From positions 496,001 through 560,000 of the forward strand of contig JASJFT010000002.1 in NCBI GenBank assembly GCA_030770425.1: a stretch of 64,000 nt of DNA. The letters are read 5' to 3'. The first letter of the stretch is position 1. Every line of letters starts with the position of its first letter. The translations under genes were made by a program, and so were the position numbers. Positions 45,827-55,948 of the stretch are shown here, piece after piece. This stretch comes from Darksidea phi (taxonomy: Eukaryota > Ascomycota > Dothideomycetes > Pleosporales > Lentitheciaceae). The notes under the pieces are model-generated. The model saw only the letters and a list, made by a program, of their open reading frames with translations, searched no databases and was not told where the DNA came from.

Positions 45827-47012
45827 ATGCGCTTCAAGGCGTCGATACACAACATCACGACCTTTACGAGCAAGTACATAGTCTACATCAAGTGAATCGA
45901 AACTGACCTCCAGCTCTCCAGAGCTCACAGCCTCGCTCAGTTCGCTCGGCCCACTTGCGTGGGTCAAGCTCAGCGACGACCGCGTGTGCTTCACCATCAT
46001 CCCCGAGCAGGGCACGCAGGTGTGGGCGTGAGTGGCTGCATTGCATCCGGGACAGGGCCTCCCACTGACCTCGCACAGTGTTCTCTCCATTGTAAGCCCG
46101 CCACCGCCATGTGAGTCCCCCGCAGCCACAGGCAGGGCCTGACGCGCACAGGACACCATTTTTGAGACGTATACGATCCAGTCGGCGGCCAGAAATGTCA
46201 TCAACCTCGAGGTTCCGCTCGGCGTGCTCAACCGCGCCCTCAAGTCGGCCCTCAACGCGACGTCGGCCCAGATCCGCCTGACCAAGAAGGACAACATGCC
46301 ACTCCTGGCACTCACCATTGTGACCACCTCATCCTCGCATACGCACGCTGCATTCCCCACGGGCGCCAGCAACGACGAAGCCTTCGATGCACCCTTCGAG
46401 GGCTCCTTCGCCGGCGGTAATCGCGAGACCATCGTCACCCAAGAAGTGCCCGTCCGCGTGCTGGGCCCGGATACCGTGTCTGGGCTGCACGAGCCACAGT
46501 GTCGGGAGCCGGATGTGCACATCATTCTGCCACCGCTGCTGCAGTTGAAGAGCATTAGTGATAGGTTCACAAAGCTTGCCTTTGCGGGGGCTCGGTCAGG
46601 TGCGGGGAGCTCAGCGGCGCGCACGAGGCTCGAGATGGCAGCGAACATGCATGGGTGCCTTAAGATGAGCATCAAGACGGACGCTATGAGCATCTCGTCC
46701 GTCTGGACCGACCTGAGCAATCCTGAACTAGATCCCAGTCAGATGACGGGAGGTACGATAGGTGTTGCTGAGCACCCTAGTACGCGTATGAAGCTGCTGG
46801 GAAGTGCCGATGGCCGCAGTGATGAAGGCTGGGCATCTGTGAGAATCGATGGAAAGGACTGGGGCAAGGTCATGAGCGTGGGCAGGTTGGGCGGCAGGGT
46901 CATTGCATGCTTCTGCCATGACCATGCCTTGATCCTATACGTGTACTTGCCCAGCGATAACGGCGAAGACGAGTCGGTTCTGACCTACTATGTCAGCTCA
47001 TACAGCGCTTGA
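45827..47012 (+). CDS. HUS1: Checkpoint clamp subunit HUS1
   Basis: Four exons: 45827-45869, 45922-46027, 46079-46091 (13-nt microexon) and 46152-47012; introns 52, 51 and 60 bp; 340 residues. HUS1 forms the 9-1-1 (Rad9-Rad1-Hus1) clamp loaded at damaged DNA to activate the ATR checkpoint. The joined N-terminus reads MRFKASIHNITTFTKLTASL, followed by WVKLSDDRVCFTIIPEQGTQVWA, VLSIDTIFETYTIQS and LNRALKSALNATSAQIRLTKKD, all classic Hus1 sequence; ISDRFTKLA and KMSIKTD mark the second half. The first intron has a GC donor (GCAAGT): only this and the CCAG acceptor produce the conserved FTKLTASL. The C-terminal DNGEDESVLTYYVSSYSA is the usual family end. Confidence 0.95.
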
Positions 47013-48927
47013 GCAACGCCTGGCGTGAATCTAGATGCCCGTCTCCCTCGAGATATGTACAGTTACCTTTTACATAAAGCCACCGCCTGGTTGCATGACA
47101 AACCCACCGTTGTATGACAAATCCGCCAAGGCATACTTCCATGTCCATCCACTCGGCCCCCAAATATGCAACCTTCTAGAAAGCCCGACGAATACACATT
47201 AGTCCCCGAAGAGGCCTAGCCGCGGTAGGAAACGCCTTTTCTGTTCGTGCCATCAAAGCCTTTGCAATTTGCGTCAGCAACGAGTCAACGGTGTAAAGTG
47301 GGGTGCTTCTGGGGTTGCTTGCGTAAGGCGTTCTTATTGTCTCGCAATATCGAGCCGTTATGGGATAGAGTTACGCCCCGCTACTTTCTATACGTGGGCT
47401 TTCGCTTTTCTCGCGTTTCTTGTGCTAAGGAGGAAAGGCCGGGATGGAGTAACTTGCATTCGTCCGACCATGAAGTCGGCCGTCGCAACCCTCGAAGTGG
47501 ATGTGCCTGTGCAATCGAATTACCTTAGCCAACCAATCATGATCCATAGTTGCGGTTCCCCCTCGCGTAACCCAGAACGGAAATCTTCGAGAAGAAACAT
47601 ACAGTATGCTGACATGCATGAGCAGGGGAAAGCAAATCCGAGCCCGCAATCTTACCCACAGCACAAACCTAGCCAATAAATGCCCCGTCCACGGGAAATG
47701 GGCCGAGAAAAGGGGGGGCGCGTGCGGCCACGTTTTTGGCACGGCTACGCAAAGGGAGTGGCTTTGGGGCTAGGCAACTAATTAGATTGTGAGGGATTGG
47801 ACGCCGCATGGCAGACTCGAAAGGGCGAGTATAGTGTATACGTGGAGGGCCGCGTGGAAGGACGCGATTTCGCTAACTAGATTTGCGAGAGGGTCTGGCA
47901 TACAATCTCGAAACGTCCAGAAGCACCCCGTATACTTCGAGATTGCGCGAGTGCATGCGTCAGATACGACAGACGCCCATGGCTTTGGGAGATTGCGACC
48001 CAACGGAGCGGCCCCCGGAACCCGAACCAGAGCTTTGTTCTTGGGGGCCGTGGCTTACTGCATCCCCGTCCGGTTGAACGGTCCGGTGTCGTGGAGGCGT
48101 GCGAGCAGAATATGTTTCGAGTTGAGTTCTAGCGTTTCTGTTGCCTTGGGGCAAGGTGGGCCATAATGGCACCATCTGGGGGCTAAGGCCAGCACTGCCT
48201 GCCTACGCCCTCCTCTTCTTTCCCACGTGTGTTCGCCAAGAGCGTTTAAAGTGTAAGAAGTAGTAAGACAATAACGTCACGTCCACGCCTGCAACGGTGC
48301 GCTAGAATCGGGCTTGCATGAACGCCCAAGCACGTGCTGAGCGTACTGTGGTTGTAAGCAAAGTAATTCACACCCCGCACCGAACCACATGAGAGCGTAT
48401 GACATATAAATAGGTGTTTTAGCTAAAATACTACGTATGCCAATCACTTAGGCTCTATAGCCCAAGGTCTACAGGAGGGGTGTGAATATCTCTCCTTACA
48501 GCCAAAGTATATGTCGACTCAAGTACTTGCATTGCACCAGATTGGGCACGGTAAGCCGTTTATTCGCAACTTTGCGGCCGGAGTCAGGCGGGATGGGCTT
48601 TCGAGGCCATTTCGCTTGCAACGGCCGGCGCTTGTTTGTCAGCCTGGGATGGCGTGAGCCTCGAAGAGTGGGGTGTTGTAAAATGAACTAAGCACCCGGT
48701 GGAATGAGTAACCAGCTACGGGTATTGAGCGGATGGGAACGGACGGAACGGGCCGCTGTGGTGATGTGAGGTCCTATCCGAAACGACGGATTGCGTCTTT
48801 GACCAGGCAGAGAGAGGTGAGCAAGAAGTTTGTAATGCGCAACGAGACTGAGCCGGTGAATCCCCCGAGTCGCATGGGGAATCCTACGATGCTGGTTCTG
48901 CTACACAACAAATTGTTCTGATTGCAG

Positions 48928-48960
48928 CCCCGCCCCAACCCCCACCCCCACCCCCTCCCC
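48928..48960 (+). repeat. C-rich low-complexity tract
   Basis: Runs of 4-6 C separated by G, AA, A and T. The opposite strand has G-runs of the type that can form G-quadruplexes. Confidence 0.7.
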
Positions 48961-51900
48961 ATGGAGCGCTGCGGCCACCACGCAATACACAAGGCAGACC
49001 CCGACGGGGAGGCACTGATGTCATGTCTCGGTATTTTCACGACAGGATCAAGGGGCTTGTACGCTAAGACGGGGATGTTTGTGGGCCGGGGCGGGCACTA
49101 CTGTGACGGCAGTGGTAGCCGAGGATTTGATCGTCTGTCGGCCATACTAATCAATACAATGAGAAAAGGCCCTGGAGTTGCTGAAGTTAGGTCAATGCAT
49201 GCATGTACCAGGTTTCCTTCCACAAACATGAACATACTGCTCGAGGCTTCATCTTGCGTGCCTAAGGCGCCACCGCAGTGTATCATCGCGCCACTGCCCA
49301 GGCACCTTTTAAGGCCTGATGGCTTCCAATCGCTGTTGACGGGCCATCGACGTCGGCGACATGATGTCTCAAGACTGGCTGTCATTGACTGGCCTACAGG
49401 CAATGGTTGGGCGTTCCATTCCATCTCCTTTAGCAACCTCGCACCAACGATCCTCGCATGGGAAAGGACTTGCAGCATATCATAACAGAGCTCGGACTCA
49501 CCGAGCCGCGGGTCTTCCATCTCTATTATATTCTCTCACTGACAAATGCCAGACGTGGCGGTGGCTGCTAGAGAAGACATGCTATTTCCCCAAGGAGTGT
49601 TTCCACTGTCGATCACGGCGCCACGGACGATCACTCTCAGCCTTACGAGAGCCGCGCTGCGCAAGGCTGACGAACGGATACACCGGATCGGCATTCCTTG
49701 TATACGGTTGGGTATTTCCGCGAGAGGCTTTGTAACGGAAAGCTACGGGAAGTGGGAGAAGGCGCGTGATACGTAGTGACTCAAACGTGTGTAAAACGCC
49801 TCGCTCAATGCGCGAGCGCAGCAGTGACTCAGAGAAAGCATGCTAAAAGTCGTGTACGACGTACCACGACACCTCGCATTCTCGGAGCGAGGCATTTCGT
49901 GGTGTGAGCCATGTGCTAGTGACCGTAAATTTGGCATCGGAGGCGGAGGGGCGGGGATGTGCAACCGAAGGAAGCAAGGAGCCGATGGAACCGAACACCT
50001 GTTCGGTATCCACAGCGGCCGCCTCCTCCGACTGACTCCGCTCTGCGTTATGTTACCGCAGAGGCACGATATGGAGATCAGAGGGTTTGCGGAACCAGGA
50101 GGGCGCACCCAAGGCATAACGCTCCCGCCAACACTCACCACACAATGGCAGCGTTATCAATCGAAAGGACACTGGGGCCGGATACCGACTACTACAAATG
50201 GGCAGTCCCCATGCGGGATGGCTACGCGCCGAGACCGTGTCGGGCATTCAATGATTTCAAAGCTTTCTTCTCTAAAGGGCTCCAAAATGCCCCAAAATAG
50301 CCCCCTTGTCGACCTTTTTCGCCCGTAAACCGACCTAATAGAACTCCCTTGAGCCTGGGGATTTGCTGACTTTGCGTAGAGACCGTCTGACTATTCATCT
50401 CCCTGCCAATGATGGCTGTCAGCTGGCCACAACCACGCCAGTACGCACTGTTCCGCATCAGGAAAATGGCTGACAAGCCGCAGCATTATCTCAGCCCTAC
50501 AGTCCCTGTTAAGCCGCGGCTATCGCGCCTAGTGGGTACCAGGAAAGGCTATTTTTGGGACAAATGTTTGGGGGGACGAGCTGAGTGTGTGCGTGTTAGT
50601 GGATCCCTAATGTGTTCCTGCATCTGCTGGCCTCTTGTCGGGACAGCTTTGTGAGAGGATGATGCGCCAGCGGAGCGGTGCGATGAAGTAGCTGGACGTC
50701 TGGTGAACGCGAGGTTTGTGCCTGGTCGGCGAGCCCTGCGTTTCGGAATCATGCCCGTAACACCTCAACTGACGTGGCCATTTGCGCAATCTCGTTCCAT
50801 GCGCGAAATCGATACCGAGACAATACACCACGGCCTCCATCACGATAATTGCAATGTCACCTTTGGGATTCGTTTGCTCAACGGAGCAGCATCCTCATGC
50901 CTCGTGCTCGTGTTGTCCAACCCCGGTCGAGCAAAGCTGTCCCAAAGATAGCCAAATGCTCAGGGGCTCGCGTGGTAGTGCCTTTCTAATCGATAGGCTC
51001 CCCAATCCACCGGGAGGCCATGACGCAGGTGCATATGGCCCTCGTGGCATGTGGTAGCACGAACGAGGCTCAACCCCGAAGGGCGGCGGCGGCAGACTCT
51101 ATGAACAAAACGTAATGCTCCTAGTCAGTGATGTGATGTAAGAAGCAGGCCAGGCCCCTCGCACTGCGGTAGGGAAGAACTTCTGTGTGGAGGGGGGATG
51201 ACCCTCATACCCTGGTCCCGGCGTCCTTTAAGCGCCCGGCCTGCTGGAGGAACGTTTGTAAGGAGCCTGATCCAGATACTGGAAGCTCGAGACCGATGGT
51301 CATCCAACAAGGATGGAGACATCGAGTTGCGAAGCGTTGTTGCCGGTGGCAGGAAGCATGAGTCCGTGCACTCGCGTGCGGATGTATGGTGAATATCGCC
51401 TTTTAGTGCCCAAGATGGGTCTTCAGTTTGCCTCGACCGGTGAAGTGCAATACATAGCATACCGTTGAGCAGACACACGGTCCGGAAGGCTTGCGCTGCG
51501 CACTGGCGCGCTCCGAGACCCAGCACCCGTTCATGACAGCTGAAGGCTCCTCACTAGCAGCGTCGCTGGCTGAAGCAGCAGCAGCACCGACACGTAGAAA
51601 GCCGCAAAGTTCCTGCATACGCGATGCTACTGGTCCAATACTACGCTGTCCCAGTACTCGGGCACAACGGCCGGCTGCGTTTCCGCCGTCGGTGCGTTGT
51701 AGTGCTGGGCCGTCTAGTCGAAGGAGAAGGCTCGTGCGGTACGGAGGCGTGCTGGCTCCGCCATGCGCTGTATTCCCAATTATCCAAAGTTATCTTGAAT
51801 GCAAAGGATCATGAGTGCTTTGCGATGGATTGCAAATTGCAACAGGGCGGAATCGCGACTCAGGACGACAGCCATCCGTCGCACATCGCGCCGCCAAATA

Positions 51901-52577
51901 GGTTCCACAGCGATAATTGGATTCCCAAACGATGCGTGCCAGATCCAGAAAACATGGCCGCCGACGATCAACGGCGCGCCCGGCGCCATGGCCAATTCCA
52001 TCCGATCAACACTGAGGTGGAACGGCGGGATGGCTGAACGCCGCACATCTCAGTGTTCCCCATTCGCGGGTCCTACGGGCGCTGATGATGCTGTATGACT
52101 GTACTGCACATATCCGCCTCCTACCAATGAGAATGGCGGGAGCGCTTAACGCACCCCACGCTTTTGGACCCGTTTTCTCTGGCGCAATGGGCAGAATGAG
52201 CATATCGAGTAAAGGGCATACGTTGGCGTAAAGGGTGCGAGTCGTGTGCCGTGCGCCGTGTGCCGTTGCGATGCACGAGAGCTGAGAGTGTCCCACTTCA
52301 TGGCTGCCTGCGGCACGAAACAGTGCTCCGACGCGCACTCCAATACCAAAACAAACCGTCCCATACTCGGTCCAATGAAAGCCCTTGGGTCCCAGCCGTC
52401 ATCACAGGACTCATCAGCACCGCACCACGCCTAGGGCGTCTGTGCGCTACATTGCGGCTCCCAACACCCCTGCCACGCACACTGCCACGCCGAATCCCAG
52501 CTTCCCACGCGCAGCCAGGAATAGTCATACCGATGCGAATGCAACCGTAAAGCAGCCAAGCCTCTTCCCCCGAGTGC

Positions 52578-52607
52578 CCCTACCCTACCCTACCCTACCC
52601 TGCCCTG
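52578..52607 (+). repeat. (CCCTA)4(CCCTG)2 pentamer tandem
   Basis: Four perfect CCCTA units followed by two CCCTG units, about 130 bp ahead of the TATA element of the short-peptide locus. The pentamer differs from the fungal telomere hexamer CCCTAA. Confidence 0.85.
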
Positions 52608-52732
52608 GCCATACGGCGCCCTCGACGGCAGGGTCCAGGGTAAAGGGTCCATGATGACTAGATGCCTGATCTGAGCGTTCGCCGAACGAACCACTACCCG
52701 TTCTCTGTGTGCGGTATCGAAGGGGAGGCGGA

Positions 52733-52738
52733 TATAAA
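52733..52738 (+). promoter_or_regulatory. TATA element upstream of the short-peptide locus
   Basis: TATAAA in GCGGATATAAAGAT. The only ATG between here and 53028 starts at 52740, 2 nt after the box, so it would lie upstream of a start site placed about 30 bp downstream. Confidence 0.5.
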
Positions 52739-52818
52739 GATGCCTGGCAGGGCTCCACGGCTTAGGCAGTCAACATCAAGTCATTCGGCCTACGCCTCTT
52801 CTACCTAATACTGTTTCA

Positions 52819-52824
52819 TATAAA
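52819..52824 (+). promoter_or_regulatory. Second TATA element of the short-peptide locus
   Basis: TATAAA in TTCATATAAATCT, followed by a CT/CA-rich leader with no ATG until 53028. Either TATA element would give a transcript whose first ATG is that of short ORF 1. Confidence 0.45.
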
Positions 52825-53027
52825 TCTTTGAGTCAGTCGTTCCGTCAGCCATCCATCCACTTCGCCACCTTTCGATCCCTTTCGACTCTACAACCACTAC
52901 ATATCGTTGCTCGCTTGATAACATCGCCACATATCCCAACTCAAAAGACCTATAACCTACGCATCCTTGACCACGATCCACCACGATCCGAATCGTCGTC
53001 GCCATACTCGCCATCAACACCGTATCA

Positions 53028-53051
53028 ATGGGCCGCGGCGGATACAACTAA
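53028..53051 (+). CDS. Short ORF 1, heptapeptide MGRGGYN
   Basis: Eight codons including TAA. First ATG of the presumed transcript after an ATG-free, CA/CT-rich leader of over 200 nt. It encodes exactly the same peptide as short ORF 2, 138 bp downstream (end to start), using different codons: Gly2 GGC here and GGA there, Arg3 CGC and CGA, Gly4 GGC and GGA, Gly5 GGA and GGC. Tyr, Asn and the TAA stop are the same. The start context is moderate (T at -3, G at +4), which would let some ribosomes scan on. I do not recognise the peptide. It may be a free signalling or regulatory peptide, or an upstream ORF that stalls ribosomes; at seven residues it cannot be an independently folded protein. Confidence 0.6.
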   Translation: MGRGGYN

Positions 53052-53189
53052 GCGTTCGACCATTTACACAACAACAAACCAAATTCTTACCGTCCGAAAC
53101 ACCCCTCGTGGATCACCACACACTCCTCTTCGACGTACAAGGTCAAAACACATCTTACCAACCATATACCCTCGACCAAATCACACACG

Positions 53190-53213
53190 ATGGGACGAGG
53201 AGGCTACAACTAA
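53190..53213 (+). CDS. Short ORF 2, heptapeptide MGRGGYN
   Basis: Second ATG of the presumed transcript; no other ATG lies between short ORF 1 and this one. Same peptide and same TAA stop as short ORF 1, with four third-position differences and no amino-acid change. The start context is better (A at -3, G at +4). Sequence around the two ORFs is otherwise dissimilar, so this is not a recent duplication: only the coding 24-mer has been kept. Confidence 0.6.
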   Translation: MGRGGYN

Positions 53214-53267
53214 GGCGCCTGCGGAATCCACTGCCGCTCGCAACGACATCCAAGCCTACAATCCATT

Positions 53268-53357
53268 ATGGAACCACGAACACGCCATCAAACAACCATG
53301 CGCCCTCACCATCCCACGAAAACGCTTCGCAAGAAGCGCGTCGAACGATGGCGCTAG
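53268..53357 (+). CDS. Short ORF 3, basic 29-residue peptide
   Basis: Third ATG of the presumed transcript (A at -3, G at +4), 54 bp after short ORF 2. The peptide starts MEPRTRHQTTM, has an internal Met11, and ends KTLRKKRVERWR. It is rich in Arg/Lys/His and Thr with a single Trp near the C-terminus, and could bind nucleic acid or membranes. It might be the main product of the locus with the two heptapeptides acting as upstream ORFs, or a third cistron. Not recognised. Confidence 0.45.
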   Translation: MEPRTRHQTTMRPHHPTKTLRKKRVERWR

Positions 53358-53939
53358 CAGTACAACCACCCTCAGCACACTACATCATATCTCTTTAGAT
53401 CTCTCTGGGCCTTGGCCATGTACAGTATTTCCTTGTTTCCTTGTACTTGTAGCATAGCGTTGCATCTGTCGGGTTCTGTGTGTCATTACTGGTTTTCGTT
53501 GATAGCATTTGAGCGAAGGAGTCTCGGGACATCGGGTAACGGTAACGGAAACGGAAACGGTTTACGGGCTATGGGTTATGGGTTCACGGGTTACGGAAGG
53601 GATATCCAGGGTCATGGCATGGTACGGCGTTCTCATAGATCGGATCTTGCTCCGCGCTGAGCGTGGGCGGATTTCCTGTGTGCTTTAGCGTTTATGGCGT
53701 TCTTCTTAGGCTTCTGAATCTAGCTCTTTTTCCTGCTCCATGTTATGGCGCTTCACCTCTTTTCCCCAGCTCAGTCCACTGGCCATATAACCGGTTTGAA
53801 TTCGTTGCGCTGGCAGTGTCACTCCACACTCCCTGTTTTCTAGCTGTACCTGGCGGTGTTTCCACGCAATCATATGACACCAACGAATTCAAAGTCGGGG
53901 CGTTTTTGCAATGGCTTTCACTCGGTAGATCTCACTGAT
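53358..53939. other. Presumed 3' untranslated region and convergent spacer
   Basis: Downstream of short ORF 3 and converging on MSS1. Contains a GGTAAC/GGAAAC hexamer tandem and an 82-codon frame with a Gly-Asn run that arises from that tandem. No recognised gene. Confidence 0.45.
53535..53558 (+). repeat. (GGTAAC)2(GGAAAC)2 hexamer tandem
   Basis: Four hexamers in a row followed by looser GGTTTACGG and GGGTTATGG copies to about 53596. Confidence 0.8.
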
Positions 53940-55779
53940 CTACTTTCCCACGCAGAACCTAAGATGCAATCAAAGTCAGCGTCATCCCCGCGAGTTGCGA
54001 ATACCACCATTAAAGTAGGTCGAGATTCTCTCAACGAGATGCGAGGTGCAAAGTTGGAATCGAATGACCCATCTGACTGAGACACTCCTGCAGCGCCTCA
54101 GATTAGGCGTCGTCCAATATAGCGGCGCAGTCGGGCGACCACCTGGCAAAAACGTGCAGAATCAAAGGACTGAAGGAAACGTACTTTTCAAACACAACTC
54201 CTAGCACCTCCTCCACGTCACCGCTTTCTCCGCGTCCGGTAATCCTGGCAAGTGTTTCTGCGGCCAGGCGGAGGGACTCAGCGGCTACAACAACGTCAAC
54301 CTCATTCGAGTCTTCAATGACGCCAAAGGTATCATCAACTTGACGAGAGGGGCTTCGGGTGGCTCCCAAAAACGCATCAAGATGCGAGAGACACTCTGAG
54401 AGCAGCACACGCTGTCGTTCAGTTGCGCCCAATGATTCTTGCCAGATTGATGGGTCCGGTTCAGAGTCCGGTACCAGGGCAGTGGTCATGTCTCTGAAGG
54501 TTTGGAGGAGGCCGTCGAGGAAGGTCTTGATATTGCTATCTTTGCATGAGATGAAGAATATGCGCTCGGCAGGAATCGCTAGAACAGACTGCATCTTCTC
54601 CTTCCAGCTGTTCAGTGATGGGGTGGCACTGAGAACTTGATCGATCTTGTTGATAGCGACAACGACGTTGATGCCTAACTGTACACATTGCTGTGCTGTT
54701 TCTGTGACTTCGGGATCCATCTCGGTTGTGACGTCCTGGACTAGGATGAGGACGTCTGACTCGAGGGCGCGTTGTTTTGCGCGCTTGATGCCTTCTTGCT
54801 CGACAGCGCCGACGACATCGGCGCCGACAATGCCAGCCTTACGCAAGCCAGCCATGTCTCCAATCTTGACAAGCCATCCTCCCAGATCCAAGCCGACTTC
54901 GACAACGTCTCTGGTGGTGCCCGCTTCCTGCGAAACGATGGCGGCGTCACGGCCGACGATGCGATTGAGGAGGCTGCTTTTCCCGGCATTAGGTGCACCA
55001 AGGAGTGCTACACTAATGCCGCTCCGCAGAAGCTCGCCTCGGACTGCGTTGGCCATATGGGCGTCGATGTGAGAGCGTAGGTTCGCGACTTGGTCGGCGA
55101 CAGATGCGCAAAGAACTGCCGGGGGCTGATCGAAGTGCTGGTCCTCGGAGAAGTCAATCAGGGCTTCCAGCTCGCCACGAGCTTGCAGCAGGAGGTGGCG
55201 CCAGTGCTCATATCGTACAGCGAGCGAGGACGTTGTACCGCGCACGGAAAGTCTGCGCTGTTGCTCAGTGGTGGCAGCAAGCGTCTCGCCCAACGACTCG
55301 ATCTGTGGCAGGTCCATCCGATTATTCGCAAAGGCGCGGCGGGTGAACTCGCCAGGCTCTGCGTATCGGAGCACGCCACACTGGGGGATGGCAGCCAGCA
55401 CGGCGCGGACGATAGCTGGTCCACCGTGGACGTGGAGCTCCAGCACATCTTCACCCGTCACCGTGTTGGGAGCGGGGAAGTGCAGGACGAGGGCACCTGA
55501 ATCGAGCAGCGTCGCGGGGGTCGGGCGGACATGCGGCGCATACAGCTTGCGGAGGGCAGCGTAGCGGGGCTTTGGGAAGGCCGCGGCAGGACACAGGCCG
55601 TGGTAGACCTGTCGACACGCGGGGCCCGAGACGCGGATGACGGCGATGGCACCTTTGCCAGCAGCCGTGGAGAGGGCGTAGATGGTAGGCACATCTGCGT
55701 GCGGGAACGACGCATGGTGGACACGGCGATGACAGACAAGGGATGCAGATGATCGCAGCGATGCGATGGTTGCTCTCAT
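53940..55779 (-). CDS. MSS1: Mitochondrial tRNA modification GTPase MSS1 (MnmE/TrmE)
   Basis: Exons 55779-54185 and 53958-53940, with a 226-bp intron (GTACGT to ATCTTAG), 537 residues. MSS1 with MTO1 installs the carboxymethylaminomethyl group on wobble uridine of mitochondrial tRNAs. The N-terminus is basic and Ser-rich, as for mitochondrial import. The TrmE N-domain follows (IYALSTAAGKGAIAVIRVSG, HGGPAIVRAVL, GEFTRRAFANNRMDL), then the G-domain: GAPNAGKSS (G1), GTTRD (G2), DMAG (G3, usually DTAG) and NKID (G4). The essential C-terminal Cys motif FCVGK lies entirely in the 19-nt last exon. Reading through the intron instead gives 27 unrelated residues and loses that Cys. Head to head with MAK16. 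Confidence 0.93.
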
Positions 55780-55948
55780 TCCGGAGCGGTGAGAGATGGG
55801 AGCGAGTCAATCCATCACATCAAATTGATCGGTTGCATGTAATCTCTGCGCTAGTCTTCCTTCGTTATAGAATAGCTTGGCGTGCCAAGAGTTCGACTTG
55901 TTGGAATTTTTGGTCTCTTGCACACTACCGCCCCACACCACAACCACC
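55780..55948. promoter_or_regulatory. 169-bp divergent promoter MSS1/MAK16
   Basis: Shortest intergenic gap of the window; both genes serve RNA maturation or translation, so shared control is plausible. Confidence 0.5.

Larger units (their letters stand above)
47013..52732. other. 5.7-kb gene desert ahead of the short-peptide locus
   Basis: Numerous chance frames on both strands, none with recognisable motifs, consistent codon pattern or plausible splice continuity. Contains a C-rich tract at 48928-48960 and the CCCTA tandem at 52578-52607. No tRNA, rRNA or transposon end was recognised. Such long upstream regions in compact fungal genomes often belong to strongly regulated developmental genes; that is an inference. 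Confidence 0.5.

Noticed and set aside
45713..46720. 335-codon open frame opposite HUS1
   Set aside because: Antisense shadow of the HUS1 coding exon; no motif, and HUS1 is certain on the plus strand.
48922..49485. 187-codon frame starting in the C-rich tract
   Set aside because: The start is low-complexity Pro/His coded by the C-rich repeat, and the rest has no recognisable domain.
52578..52607. CCCTA tandem as an interstitial telomere
   Set aside because: The unit is a pentamer, not CCCTAA, and only six units long.
52828..53457. 209-codon open frame spanning the short-ORF locus
   Set aside because: It runs in a different frame from MGRGGYN. The four differences between the duplicated 24-mers would be amino-acid changes here but are silent in the short frames. 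Composition is leader-like (Thr/Pro/His-rich), with no motif.
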